A stretch of 64,000 nt of DNA from Nocardia asteroides. GTDB lineage: Bacteria > Actinomycetota > Actinomycetes > Mycobacteriales > Mycobacteriaceae. The DNA lies in the NCBI RefSeq assembly GCF_900637185.1, contig NZ_LR134352.1, positions 186,001 through 250,000 on the forward strand, written 5' to 3'. Below, piece after piece: positions 51,997 to 61,126 of the stretch. The position numbers were made by a program, and so were the translations under genes. The notes beneath the pieces are model-generated. The model was not told where the DNA came from. It worked only from the letters and a program-made list of their open reading frames with translations, and searched no databases. Numbering within the stretch: position 1 is the first letter of the stretch; every line of letters begins with the position of its first letter.

Positions 51997-53025
51997 ATGG
52001 CTGCTCGAATCGCCCAGACGACTGGGGCTGAGCACACCGCGATTCTCGGCTTGGGCGTCTATCGCCCCGCCCGGGTCGTCACCAACGACGAGGTCGCCGG
52101 GCCGATCGACTCGAGCGACGAGTGGATCCGCACCCGATCCGGCATCAAGACCAGGCGCTTCGCCTCCGCCGACGAAACCATCCAGAGCATGAGCGTGGCG
52201 GCCGCCAAGGGCGCGCTGGCCTCCGCGGGCGTGGCCGCCGACCAGGTCGACTGCGTCCTCGTCGCGACCTCGACGCACCTGCTGCTCACCCCGGCCATCG
52301 GGCCGCAGATCGCCACCGAACTCGACATGACCGGCGCCGCCGCCTTCGACATCTCGGCGGGCTGCGCCGGGTTCTGTCACGCGCTGGCGATGGCCTCGGA
52401 CCTGGTGCGGGCGGGCACCTCGAAGAACGTGCTGGTGATCGGGGTGGAGAAGCTCACCGACACCGTCGACTTCACCGACCGCTCCACGGCGTTCCTGTTC
52501 GCCGACGGCGCGGGCGCGGTGATCGTGGGCCCGGCGCCCGAACAGGGCATCGGCCCGACCGTCTGGGGCTCGGACGGCACCCAGCACCACGCCATCCGGC
52601 AGAACAAGGACTGGATGGAGTTCTTCGCCGAGATCGAGGAGAAGGGCACCGACGCGGTCCGCCCCTACCTCGCGATGGAGGGCACCGCGGTGTTCCGCTG
52701 GGCGGCGCACTCGCTGGAGAAGGTCTGCCGCGACGCGATCGACCGGGCCGGCCTGACCACCGACGAGCTGGACGCGATGATCCCGCACCAGGCCAACGGC
52801 CGGATCATCGAAATCATGGCCAGGGTGCTCAAGCTGCCGGAGCACTGCGCGCTGGCCAACGACATCGAGGAAGCCGGCAACACCTCGGCGGCATCGATCC
52901 CGCTGGCCATGGAGGCCCTCCTACGTAAGGGCGAGTCGAAGCCGGGCGACACCGCCCTGCTGATCGCCTTCGGCGCCGGACTGTCCTACGCCGCACAGGT
53001 TGTCACGCTGCCCAACTGGCAGTAG
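51997..53025 (+). CDS. fabH: Beta-ketoacyl-ACP synthase III
   Basis: 342 residues, ATG at 51997. Catalytic triad visible: Cys123 in SAGCAGF, His in PHQANGRI and Asn in EAGNTSAASIP. KASIII joins acyl-CoA to malonyl-ACP to start fatty-acid chains; in mycolic-acid bacteria it links FAS-I and FAS-II. This copy stands outside a FAS gene cluster, and its substrate may also be a secondary-metabolite starter. RBS AGGAG upstream. Confidence 0.93.
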   Translation: MAARIAQTTGAEHTAILGLGVYRPARVVTNDEVAGPIDSSDEWIRTRSGIKTRRFASADETIQSMSVAAAKGALASAGVAADQVDCVLVATSTHLLLTPAIGPQIATELDMTGAAAFDISAGCAGFCHALAMASDLVRAGTSKNVLVIGVEKLTDTVDFTDRSTAFLFADGAGAVIVGPAPEQGIGPTVWGSDGTQHHAIRQNKDWMEFFAEIEEKGTDAVRPYLAMEGTAVFRWAAHSLEKVCRDAIDRAGLTTDELDAMIPHQANGRIIEIMARVLKLPEHCALANDIEEAGNTSAASIPLAMEALLRKGESKPGDTALLIAFGAGLSYAAQVVTLPNWQ

Positions 53026-53214
53026 ATCCGGCAGCAACCCCGCCCACCGCCTCGGCGACCCGCTCCGCGCAGGCCGTCGAGCGGTGGGCTCGCCGTGTCC
53101 ACGGTGTCCCAGTTGCACCAACTCGGACATGCTGGCAAACTCTTCGCTATCGCCGCAGCTGATCGACGATGCTCAGCCACCAGCGTTCCCGTCGTCAACC
53201 CGAGGTGATCGGCC

Positions 53215-53394
53215 GTGAAACTGCGCTCCTTCCTGCCACGCAGGCACATCAACGACGTCCCGCTGCTGCCGACGATCGAGCCGGACGACAGCTCCGCGCT
53301 GCGCGCCGCGCTCACCCGCCGCAAACGCGACGAACGCCTCGAACGCCTGCTGACCCCCAGCGAACTCGACCTGGTGCTGCACAACCAGCTCTGA
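53215..53394 (+). CDS. Small protein of 59 residues, unknown
   Basis: GTG at 53215, 59 residues, stop TGA at 53394, 47 bases before the response-regulator fusion gene. Basic N-terminus MKLRSFLPRRHINDV, then a charged helical region with RRKRDERLERLLTPSELDLVL. RBS is weak (CGAGG at 53201). Codon use is normal for the organism, with G/C in nearly all third positions. May be the first gene of the signalling operon. Not recognised. Confidence 0.5.
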   Translation: MKLRSFLPRRHINDVPLLPTIEPDDSSALRAALTRRKRDERLERLLTPSELDLVLHNQL

Positions 53395-53441
53395 CCACGC
53401 ACCGCGCCACCGGCACCGCCGAAGAGGGGATACTTCTTCAG

Positions 53442-55109
53442 GTGAGCACTCCAGCGGTAACCAAACCGGCCATCCTGAGCGTTGACGACGACCCCGGTGT
53501 CTCCCGGGCGGTGGTGCGCGACCTGCGCCGCCGCTACGGCGCGGACTACCGGATTCTGCGGGCCGAATCGGGGCAGCAGGCGCTCGAGGCGCTGCGGGAG
53601 ATGAAACTGCGCGGCCAGCCGGTCGCGGTGCTGATCGCCGACTACCGCATGCCGGGCATGGACGGCATCGAATTCCTGGAGCAGGCCATGGACCTGCACC
53701 CCTACGCCCGCCGGGTCCTGCTGACCGCCTACGCCGACACCAACGCCGCGATCGACGCGATCAACGTCATCGACCTCGACCACTACCTGCTCAAGCCGTG
53801 GGATCCGCCGGAGGAGAAGCTCTACCCGGTCCTCGACGGCCTGCTCGACGCCTGGCGCAGCGCCGAACAGCGGCCGGTGCACGAGACCAAGGTGGTGGGC
53901 GATCGATGGTCGCCGCGCTCCTCGCAGGTGCGCGAGTTCCTGGCGCGCAACCAGTTGCCCTACCGCTGGTACCCCGTCGACGAACCCGAGGGCGCCCGGC
54001 TGCTCGAGGCCGCGGGCGCCGATCCGCTGACCTGTCCGGTGGTGATCACCGCCGCGGGCACCGCGCTGATCCAGCCCAGCGACAGTGAACTGGCCGAGAA
54101 CGTGGGACTCACCGTGCAGCCCAGCGGCGACTTCTACGACCTGATCGTGGTCGGCGGTGGCCCGGCCGGGCTCGGCGCCGCGGTGTACGGCGCGTCCGAG
54201 GGCCTGCGCACCGTGCTGGTCGAGCGCACCGCCACCGGCGGGCAGGCCGGGCAGAGCTCCCGGATCGAGAACTACCTCGGCTTCCCGGACGGCCTGTCCG
54301 GCGCGCAGCTGGCCGACCGGGCCCGGCGCCAGGCCGCCAAGTTCGGCGCCGAGATCATCACCACCCGCGATGTCGTCGGGCTCGAGGTCAACGGTTCGGC
54401 GCGCACGGTGCGTTTCGCCGACGGCGGCTCGCTCTGCGCGCACACCGTGCTCATCGCGACCGGTGTGGACTACCGGCGTCATCCCGCGCCGGGCGTCGAC
54501 GAGTTCACCGGCCGCGGCGTGTACTACGGCTCGGCGATGACCGAGGCGGCCGAATGCGCCGAGCAGGACGTCTACATCGTCGGCGGCGCCAACTCGGCCG
54601 GGCAGGCGGCGGTGTTCCTGTCCCGCAACGCCCGGCGCGTGCACATCGTGGTGCGCGGCGACGCGCTGGAGAAGTCGATGTCGCACTACCTGATCCAGCA
54701 GATCGCGCAGATCCCGAACATCGTCGTGCACACCGAGACCGAGGTGGTCGGCGTCGACGGCGACGATCACCTGGAACGGATCGTGCTGCGCGACAACCGC
54801 ACCGGCACCGAGGACAAGGTCGACGCGCAGCGGCTGTTCCTGTTCATCGGCGCCGCGCCGCAGACCGGCTGGCTCGACGGGGTCGTCACCAGGGACGCGG
54901 CGGGCTACGTGGTGGCCGGTCCCGACCTGATGATCGACGGCGCCCGCCCGCCCGGCTGGGAGCTGCCGCGACCGCCGCACCACCTCGAGACCAGCGTCCC
55001 CGGGGTGTTCGTGGCGGGCGACGTGCACGCGGAGTCGGCCAAGCGGGTCGCCTCGGCGGTCGGCGAGGGCGCGATGGCCGTCATGCTGGTCCACCGGTAT
55101 CTGGCGTAG
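53442..55109 (+). CDS. Fused response regulator / thioredoxin-reductase-like flavoprotein
   Basis: 555 residues from the GTG at 53442. Residues 1-130 are a receiver domain with phospho-acceptor Asp67 (IADYRMPGMDG). A short linker domain (about 130-215) contains a glutaredoxin-like stretch. Residues 225-555 are a TrxR-type FAD/NAD(P)H fold: VVGGGPAGLGAAVYGASEG, VYIVGGANSAGQAA and FVAGDV. The redox-active CxxC of thioredoxin reductases is missing (YYGSAMTEAAEC instead), so it cannot reduce thioredoxin in the usual way. Forms a unit with the histidine kinase and zinc finger downstream. Confidence 0.92.
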   Translation: MSTPAVTKPAILSVDDDPGVSRAVVRDLRRRYGADYRILRAESGQQALEALREMKLRGQPVAVLIADYRMPGMDGIEFLEQAMDLHPYARRVLLTAYADTNAAIDAINVIDLDHYLLKPWDPPEEKLYPVLDGLLDAWRSAEQRPVHETKVVGDRWSPRSSQVREFLARNQLPYRWYPVDEPEGARLLEAAGADPLTCPVVITAAGTALIQPSDSELAENVGLTVQPSGDFYDLIVVGGGPAGLGAAVYGASEGLRTVLVERTATGGQAGQSSRIENYLGFPDGLSGAQLADRARRQAAKFGAEIITTRDVVGLEVNGSARTVRFADGGSLCAHTVLIATGVDYRRHPAPGVDEFTGRGVYYGSAMTEAAECAEQDVYIVGGANSAGQAAVFLSRNARRVHIVVRGDALEKSMSHYLIQQIAQIPNIVVHTETEVVGVDGDDHLERIVLRDNRTGTEDKVDAQRLFLFIGAAPQTGWLDGVVTRDAAGYVVAGPDLMIDGARPPGWELPRPPHHLETSVPGVFVAGDVHAESAKRVASAVGEGAMAVMLVHRYLA

Positions 55110-55118
55110 GAGAAGGCG

Positions 55119-56588
55119 ATGTCCGAGAGCATGCTGATCTGCGACCCGAACGAACTGCGCACGCTGTTCCTGTTCGAGAAACTCGACGACGACCAGCTGG
55201 CCCAGCTGTGCGAGGCGGGCCGGATCGAGTACATCGAGCCGGGCCCGGTGTATCGCGAGGGCGAGCCGGCCACCTGCTTCTACGTGCTGATCGACGGCGA
55301 GGTACGGCTGACCAAGCTGTCCGGCGGCATCGAGATCGAGATCAACCGCACCGACCATCGCGGCGTGTACGCGGGCGCGTGGATGGCCTACCTCGGCGAC
55401 AAGGTCAGCCAGGACTACCCGGGCTCGATGTACGTGCAGCGCCGCTCGCGGTTCCTGGTGCTGGCGGCCGCCGACTTCGCGCGGATGGTCAAGGAATGGT
55501 TCCCGATGGCGGTGCACCTGCTCGAGGGCGCCTTCTACGGCGGGCAGAAGTCGAGTCAACGGATCGCGGAACGCGAACGGCTGCTCGCGCTGGGCTCGCT
55601 GTCGGCCGGGCTCACCCACGAGCTCAACAATCCGGCGGCCGCCGCCGTCCGGGCCACCGCGGGCCTGCGCGAGCGGGTCGCGGGGATGCGGCACAAGCTC
55701 AAGATGATGGCCACCGGCAAGTTCCCGCCCGAGGCCCTGGTGCATCTGATCGACCTGCAGGAACAGGCGGCCGAGCAGGTCGCCAAGGCGCCGGAGCTGT
55801 CCCCGCTGGAGGCCGCCGACCGGGAGGACACGCTCGCCGACTGGTTCGACGAGCACGGCATCGCCGACGGCTGGAACCTGGCGCCCACCTTCGTGCAGGC
55901 CGGGCTCGACATCGACTGGCTCGAGGGCGTGCACGCCACCCTGGAGTCGTGCCAGGCGCAGGTCTTCGAGGGCGCGATCCGCTGGCTGAACTACACCATC
56001 GAGACCGAGCTGCTGATGAACGAGGTCGCCGACTCGACCACCCGGATCTCCTCGCTGGTGGGGGCGGCCAAGCAGTACTCGCAGATGGATCGCGCGCCCT
56101 ACCAGGTGGTGGACCTGCACGAGCTGCTCGATTCCACCCTGGTGATGCTCAACCGCAAGCTGGGCGACGGCGTCCAGGTGGTCAAGGACTACGACCGGTC
56201 GCTGCCGCAGGTCCCCTGCTTCGCGGCCGAGCTCAACCAGGTGTGGACCAATCTCATCGACAACGCCGTCTACGCCATGGACGGCGCGGGCACCTTGACG
56301 GTGCGCACGTATCAGGAGAACGATTGCGCCGTCGTCGAGATCGGCGACACCGGCCGCGGGATCCCGCCCGAGGCCAAGGGCCGCATCTTCGAGCCGTTCT
56401 TCACCACCAAGCCGGTCGGTGAGGGCACGGGACTGGGCCTCGACATCTCGTTCCGCATCGTGGTCAACAAGCACAACGGCGACATCCGGGTCGAATCCGA
56501 GCCGGGCGACACCCGTTTCATCGTCCGGCTGCCGCTGCACCCGCAGTCCGGCGACGACAGCACACCGTCGAACACAGGAGATCAGTGA
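55119..56588 (+). CDS. Soluble sensor histidine kinase with cNMP-binding domain
   Basis: 489 residues. Residues about 10-140 form a cyclic-nucleotide-binding-like domain (LFLFEKLDDDQLAQLCEAGRIEYI, then FYVLIDGEVRL). The dimerisation/phosphorylation site is His167 in GLTHELNNPAAA. The C-terminal HATPase_c has N-box NLIDNAVYAM, G1 GDTGRGI, F-box FEPFFTTK and G2 GTGLGLDI. No membrane segment. It is the evident partner of the fused response regulator nine bases upstream. Known family pairs sense redox or ligand through this domain; the ligand is unknown. Confidence 0.93.
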   Translation: MSESMLICDPNELRTLFLFEKLDDDQLAQLCEAGRIEYIEPGPVYREGEPATCFYVLIDGEVRLTKLSGGIEIEINRTDHRGVYAGAWMAYLGDKVSQDYPGSMYVQRRSRFLVLAAADFARMVKEWFPMAVHLLEGAFYGGQKSSQRIAERERLLALGSLSAGLTHELNNPAAAAVRATAGLRERVAGMRHKLKMMATGKFPPEALVHLIDLQEQAAEQVAKAPELSPLEAADREDTLADWFDEHGIADGWNLAPTFVQAGLDIDWLEGVHATLESCQAQVFEGAIRWLNYTIETELLMNEVADSTTRISSLVGAAKQYSQMDRAPYQVVDLHELLDSTLVMLNRKLGDGVQVVKDYDRSLPQVPCFAAELNQVWTNLIDNAVYAMDGAGTLTVRTYQENDCAVVEIGDTGRGIPPEAKGRIFEPFFTTKPVGEGTGLGLDISFRIVVNKHNGDIRVESEPGDTRFIVRLPLHPQSGDDSTPSNTGDQ

Positions 56589-56941
56589 TGTCTGAAGAGT
56601 TCGAAGGAATCGATCCGAGCGTGCCGCCAAGCGGTGCCGGGTGCGCCGAATGCGACGCCGCGCACGGCTGGTGGGTGCATCTGCGGCGGTGCGCCGAGTG
56701 CGGGCACGTGGGCTGCTGTGACAGCTCACCCAGCCAGCACGCGTCCAAGCACTTCGCCTCGACCGGGCACCCGTTCATGCAGAGCTACGAACCCGGCGAG
56801 GACTGGTTCTACAACTTCACCACCAGCGAGATGTACAGCGGCGGCCCCGAGCTCGCGGCGCCGACCAGCCACCCGATCGATCAGTCCGTGCCGGGACCGG
56901 CCGACCGGGTGCCCGCGAACTGGCAGTCACTGGTGCACTGA
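56588..56941 (+). CDS. UBP-type zinc-finger protein
   Basis: 117 residues from the ATG at 56588 (TGATG overlap with the kinase); a GTG at 56585 is possible. ZnF-UBP pattern: CAECDAAHGWWVHLRRCAECGHVGCCD with further His residues in SQHASKHFASTGHPFMQSYEP. In eukaryotes this fold binds the C-terminus of ubiquitin; bacterial copies usually accompany the same kinase/TrxR-like fusion and have no known partner. Cytoplasmic. Third gene of the module. Confidence 0.92.
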   Translation: MSEEFEGIDPSVPPSGAGCAECDAAHGWWVHLRRCAECGHVGCCDSSPSQHASKHFASTGHPFMQSYEPGEDWFYNFTTSEMYSGGPELAAPTSHPIDQSVPGPADRVPANWQSLVH

Positions 56942-56942
56942 G

Positions 56943-57329
56943 CTAGGGCGTGATCCCGGCGGCCTCGGCGACGGTCTTGTCGGCGTTGCCCGGCGCGAGG
57001 CAGACCAGCTTCGCGGTGCCGAGGGCGACGTTCGGGCTGCCCTCGAAGGGGCTGCCGGGGTTGGCCGCCAGGATCTGGTCGATGGCCTGCTTCTCGCCGT
57101 CGCCGTCGAGTTCCTTGAACTGCGCGCAGGTCATGGACGCGGAGGCGGCGGCCTTCGGCGTGGTCGGCGCCCCGGAGGCGGGCTTGGTGGTGGTGGCGCT
57201 CGCGCTGACGCTGGAGGTCGGCGTGCCCTTGCGCAGCCCGCTGGCGTCGGCGGCGTCGTCGGAACCGCATCCGGCCACCGTCAGGCACAACGCCCCGGCA
57301 GCCAGGACGACGAGGGAGATTCGATTCAT
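56943..57329 (-). CDS. Small lipoprotein, unknown
   Basis: 128 residues. Lipoprotein signal with Cys21 (LTVAGC), a Thr/Ser/Ala/Pro-rich low-complexity linker (about 30-70), then a small domain with two cysteines (MTCAQF and KLVCLAPGN) that likely form a disulfide: a layout common in actinobacterial DUF732-like lipoproteins. Stops one base after the zinc-finger gene's stop, convergent. Function unknown. Confidence 0.75.
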   Translation of the reverse strand: MNRISLVVLAAGALCLTVAGCGSDDAADASGLRKGTPTSSVSASATTTKPASGAPTTPKAAASASMTCAQFKELDGDGEKQAIDQILAANPGSPFEGSPNVALGTAKLVCLAPGNADKTVAEAAGITP

Positions 57330-57465
57330 CTGCAGCTTTCCCCGGTGGATCGCGGCGCCGGCACCTCCGGCGCGTCCGGTGCAGCGTACCGGCTGCGACC
57401 TTGCGATCGGCCAAACGTTCCCTTGATCACCGAGCGGATTCACCCGGACACGGCAGAATGGCACG

Positions 57466-59667
57466 GTGGCTGAACTCTCGCTGACCGCTCGGCTCAATCC
57501 CTCGGCGGCCGACGCCAGGCGCGGGGTGGTGCGCCTGCATCCCGAGACGCTCACCGCGCTGGGCCTGCGCGAATGGGACGGCATCGCGCTGACCGGCGCG
57601 CGCCGGACCGCGGCGGTGGTGGCCAAGGCCCCCGCGGGCACGCCGCCGGGGGTGGCGCTGCTCGACGACGTGACGCTGTCGAACGTGGGGCTGCGGGAGA
57701 ACGCGGCGGTGACCGTCGCGCCGGTGACGGTGTACGGGGCCAAGCAGATCTCGCTGAGCGGATCGGCGCAGGCCACCGCGAGCATCCCGGCGGCCACCCT
57801 GCGCCAGGCGCTGCTGGGCAAGGTGGTGACGGTCGGCGACACCGTCTCACTGCTGCCCCGCGATCTCGGCCCCGACATCAGCTCGGCGGCGGCGACGCAG
57901 GCGCTGTCGCGGACCTTCGGCATCGCCTGGACCACCGAGCTGCTCACCGTCACCGCCATCGAGCCGATGCCGGGACCGGTGAGCGTGCAACCCAATTCGG
58001 CCGTCGGCTGGGGTCGCGGGCCCGCCGCGATCATGCACGCGGTGGAACGCGACGCCGACGACCAGAACGGCATTCCGGCGAACGTGGTGTCGGTGAGCTC
58101 GGGCAGCGCGCCCATCCAGCTCGAGGACCTGGCCGGCGTACAGAGCCAGGCGGCCAAGCTGGCCGAATGGCTGAGCCTGGCCCTGGACGAGCCCGAACTG
58201 CTGAAGACCCTCGGCGCGCCCGCTCATCTCGGCGTACTCGTCACCGGGCCCGCGGGCGTCGGGAAGACGACGCTGGCCAAGGCGGTGGCCGCGCCGCGGC
58301 CGGTGGTGGAGCTGGACGGGCCCAGTGTCGGTGCGATGGAGAGCGGTTCGCGGCTGCGCGAGGTGGCCGAGGCGGTCGGTGACGTGGCCGCGGGCCGCGG
58401 CGGCATCCTGCTGATCACCGACATCGACGCCCTGCTGCCGGTGGACGCGGAACCGGTCGCCACGCTGATCCTGGATCAGCTGCGCGCGGCCATGCGCTCA
58501 CCCTGCGTCGCCCTGCTGGCCACCACCGCCCATCCGGCACAGGTGGATTCGCGGCTGCGCGCCCCCGACCTGTGCGATCGCGAACTCGCGCTGCCGCTGC
58601 CGACCGCGCTGGTCCGGCGCGCGCTGCTGGAACAGCTGCTGCGCAAGGTGCCCGCGGGCCCGCTCGACCTGGACGCGGTCGCCGCGCGCACACCGGGTTT
58701 CGTCGTCGCCGACCTGGCGGCGCTGTGCCGGGAGGCCGCGGTGCGGGCGGCGGGGCGGGCCAGCCGCGACCAGACCGAGCCCGAGCTGACCCAGGAGGAT
58801 CTGATCGGGGCGCTGGAGGTCATCCGGCCGCTGTCCCGGTCGGGGACCGAGGAATTGGCCATCGGCTCGCTCGACCTGGACGACGTCGGCGACATGGTGG
58901 AGACCAAACAGGCCCTCACCGAGGCGGTGCTGTGGCCGCTGCGCCACCCCGACTCCTTCGCCCGGCTCGGCATCGATCCACCGCGCGGCGTGCTGCTCTA
59001 CGGTCCGCCCGGCTGCGGCAAGACCTTCCTCGTGCGGGCGCTGGCCGGCACCGGCCAGCTCAGTGTGCACGCGGTGAAAGGCGCCGAGCTGATGGACAAG
59101 TGGGTCGGCTCGTCCGAGCGCGCGGTCCGCGAACTGTTCCAGCGCGCCCGAGACTCCGCGCCCTCGCTGATCTTCCTCGACGAGGTCGACGCGCTGGCCC
59201 CGCGCCGCGGCCAGAGCAGCGACTCCGGGGTGTCCGACCGGGTGGTCGCCGCGCTGCTCACCGAACTCGACGGGGTGGAGCCGCTGCGTGACGTGGTGGT
59301 CCTCGGCGCCACCAACCGGCCCGAGCTGATCGATCCGGCGCTGCTGCGTCCCGGCCGGCTGGACCGGCTGGTGTTCGTGCCGCCGCCCGACGGCCCCGCC
59401 CGGCTCGACATCCTGCGCACCGCGGGCCGCTCGGTACCGCTGGCCGACGACGTCGACCTGGCCGCGCTGGCCGAGGATCTCGACGGCTACTCCGCCGCCG
59501 ACTGCGCCGCGCTGCTGCGCGAGGCGGCGCTGTCGGCGCTGCGCCGCGACATGGCCGCGGCCGACGTCACCGCCGCCGACGTGGCCACCGCGCGGACGAC
59601 CGTGCGGCCCTCGCTCGACCCCGCACAGGTCGAATCGCTGCGCCGCTACGCCGAGAGCCGCGCCTGA
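57466..59667 (+). CDS. CDC48/p97-like AAA+ ATPase
   Basis: 733 residues, GTG start. An N-terminal double-psi-barrel domain (1-~200) is followed by two AAA domains. D1: Walker A GPAGVGKTT (about 260-268) but a degenerate Walker B ILLITDIDALL with Asp in place of the catalytic Glu. D2: Walker A GPPGCGKTF (513-521), Walker B LIFLDEVDAL and arginine fingers in LLRPGRLDRL, all intact. So D2 should power unfolding. Orthologous in position to M. tuberculosis Rv0435c, near psd-pssA. Substrates unknown. Confidence 0.92.
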   Translation: MAELSLTARLNPSAADARRGVVRLHPETLTALGLREWDGIALTGARRTAAVVAKAPAGTPPGVALLDDVTLSNVGLRENAAVTVAPVTVYGAKQISLSGSAQATASIPAATLRQALLGKVVTVGDTVSLLPRDLGPDISSAAATQALSRTFGIAWTTELLTVTAIEPMPGPVSVQPNSAVGWGRGPAAIMHAVERDADDQNGIPANVVSVSSGSAPIQLEDLAGVQSQAAKLAEWLSLALDEPELLKTLGAPAHLGVLVTGPAGVGKTTLAKAVAAPRPVVELDGPSVGAMESGSRLREVAEAVGDVAAGRGGILLITDIDALLPVDAEPVATLILDQLRAAMRSPCVALLATTAHPAQVDSRLRAPDLCDRELALPLPTALVRRALLEQLLRKVPAGPLDLDAVAARTPGFVVADLAALCREAAVRAAGRASRDQTEPELTQEDLIGALEVIRPLSRSGTEELAIGSLDLDDVGDMVETKQALTEAVLWPLRHPDSFARLGIDPPRGVLLYGPPGCGKTFLVRALAGTGQLSVHAVKGAELMDKWVGSSERAVRELFQRARDSAPSLIFLDEVDALAPRRGQSSDSGVSDRVVAALLTELDGVEPLRDVVVLGATNRPELIDPALLRPGRLDRLVFVPPPDGPARLDILRTAGRSVPLADDVDLAALAEDLDGYSAADCAALLREAALSALRRDMAAADVTAADVATARTTVRPSLDPAQVESLRRYAESRA

Positions 59668-59734
59668 GGCCCGAACGCGCCGTCCACCGATCGACATCCC
59701 GGTCGCGGCGGGTGCGCCCCGGTATCGTCGAACA

Positions 59735-61012
59735 GTGCCCAAGATCGGGGATGGTCTGGACGCGGTCACGGCGTTCGCCGGGGCCGCGGCGGCGGGGATG
59801 TCGCTGTTCCTGCCCTTCTCCTTCGGCGCCGACTCCACGATCGAGTCGCCCTACCGGGTCACCAGCCTGATCAACAGCGTGCCGCGCGCGGCCGCACTCG
59901 GCCTCATCGTCGCCGTGGTCGTCGCGGTGCTGGCCCGGCCGATCACCCGGCCCGGTCTGGTCTGGCTGGCCGCGACGGCGGGGGCGGTGGCCTCGGCGAT
60001 CAACTACCTCATCGGGCAGACGATGACCTCGGCCGACGTGCTCACCACCCAGAACTACATCGACTCGCTGTGCGGTGGCGTGCTGTTCGGCGCGCTCGGC
60101 ATCTGCGCCTGGCGGATGCGCTGGTCGGCGGTGGGGTTCGCGCTGGGTGTGGTGGTGGTGTTCGTCTACGGCGAGATCGTCGCGGTGTTCACCTCGAACG
60201 CGCCCGCCACCGCCGACAAGGCGGTGCACACCCCGTTCTGGCTGGTCGGCGCCGCGGTGCTGCTGCTGGCCGTGAACACGGTGCGCCACCGCCACGGCAT
60301 CATGCTGCCCGCGGTGCCGCGGCTGGCCGCCGACCTGCCGATCAGCCCGATCATCGCCGCCACCGTGCTGTCGCTGTCGCTGCTGCTGGCCACCGAATGG
60401 CTGGGCCGCGAGTTCGACGGGCGGCGGGGCAACTCCTGGCAGATCGCGCTGGCAGTGGTGGTCACCGTGGTCGCGGCGTTCGCGGCGGCCTTGCTGCTGC
60501 CCGACCGCGACGGCACCGGTGTGCTCGTAGCGGTGAGTGTGGCCGCAGCGGCCGACTCGCTCGCCGACGCGCCGAGCCTGGGCTGGAATCTGCTGCTCGT
60601 CCTCGTGCTCGGGGCGGCCGCGGTGCTCGCGGGGCTGCGCTGGGGCACGCCGTGGGTCGCGTTGCTCGGCGCCGCCGCGCTGTGCGCGTTCGCGATGGTC
60701 GCCGACCGATTCCCGTGGGCGTTCGCCTGGCCGCTCGGGGTGTTGCTGCTGTCGGTGGTCAGCGGATTCGCGGCCGGGTCGACGCGGGTCGGCTACCTGC
60801 CCAGCGCGGTACTCGGGCTGGGCGCCCTGTTCCTGCCCACCATCCTGTGGGCCATCCCGACCGAACGACGACACTGGCCCACCGGCTCGACATCGGTCGA
60901 CGCCGACACCCCGGGCTGGGTCGCGCTCAGCCTCACCGTCGGCGCCGCCGGCGCGCTGACCCTGCTGTACCGGATCCGTTCCGGCACCCCGAAACCGGTC
61001 ACCGAGCAATAG
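59735..61012 (+). CDS. Polytopic membrane protein, unknown
   Basis: 425 residues, GTG at 59735. About ten to twelve hydrophobic segments with short loops; no large soluble domain. Sequences such as LLSVVSGFAAGSTRVGYLPSAVLGLGALFLP are typical of actinobacterial integral membrane proteins, but I recognise no transporter family. It follows the CDC48-like gene on the same strand with 67 bases between them, so co-transcription is possible. Confidence 0.72.
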   Translation: MPKIGDGLDAVTAFAGAAAAGMSLFLPFSFGADSTIESPYRVTSLINSVPRAAALGLIVAVVVAVLARPITRPGLVWLAATAGAVASAINYLIGQTMTSADVLTTQNYIDSLCGGVLFGALGICAWRMRWSAVGFALGVVVVFVYGEIVAVFTSNAPATADKAVHTPFWLVGAAVLLLAVNTVRHRHGIMLPAVPRLAADLPISPIIAATVLSLSLLLATEWLGREFDGRRGNSWQIALAVVVTVVAAFAAALLLPDRDGTGVLVAVSVAAAADSLADAPSLGWNLLLVLVLGAAAVLAGLRWGTPWVALLGAAALCAFAMVADRFPWAFAWPLGVLLLSVVSGFAAGSTRVGYLPSAVLGLGALFLPTILWAIPTERRHWPTGSTSVDADTPGWVALSLTVGAAGALTLLYRIRSGTPKPVTEQ

Positions 61013-61126
61013 CCACCCACCCCGCGACATGGCCGACGCGACACCCCGGCTACCCGGAAACCCGCCGTCGTCGCCCGTAGGATCGGGGCGCGCTACTCGA
61101 CCGCTACGACCGGACGGAGGAGGAGT

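Noticed and set aside
53442..55109. Genuine thioredoxin reductase
   Set aside because: No CxxC active-site pair, and a receiver domain is fused at the N-terminus.
52986..56729. 1247-codon open frame on the - strand opposite the signalling operon
   Set aside because: Shadow of three well-supported genes; composition typical of antisense frames in high-GC DNA.
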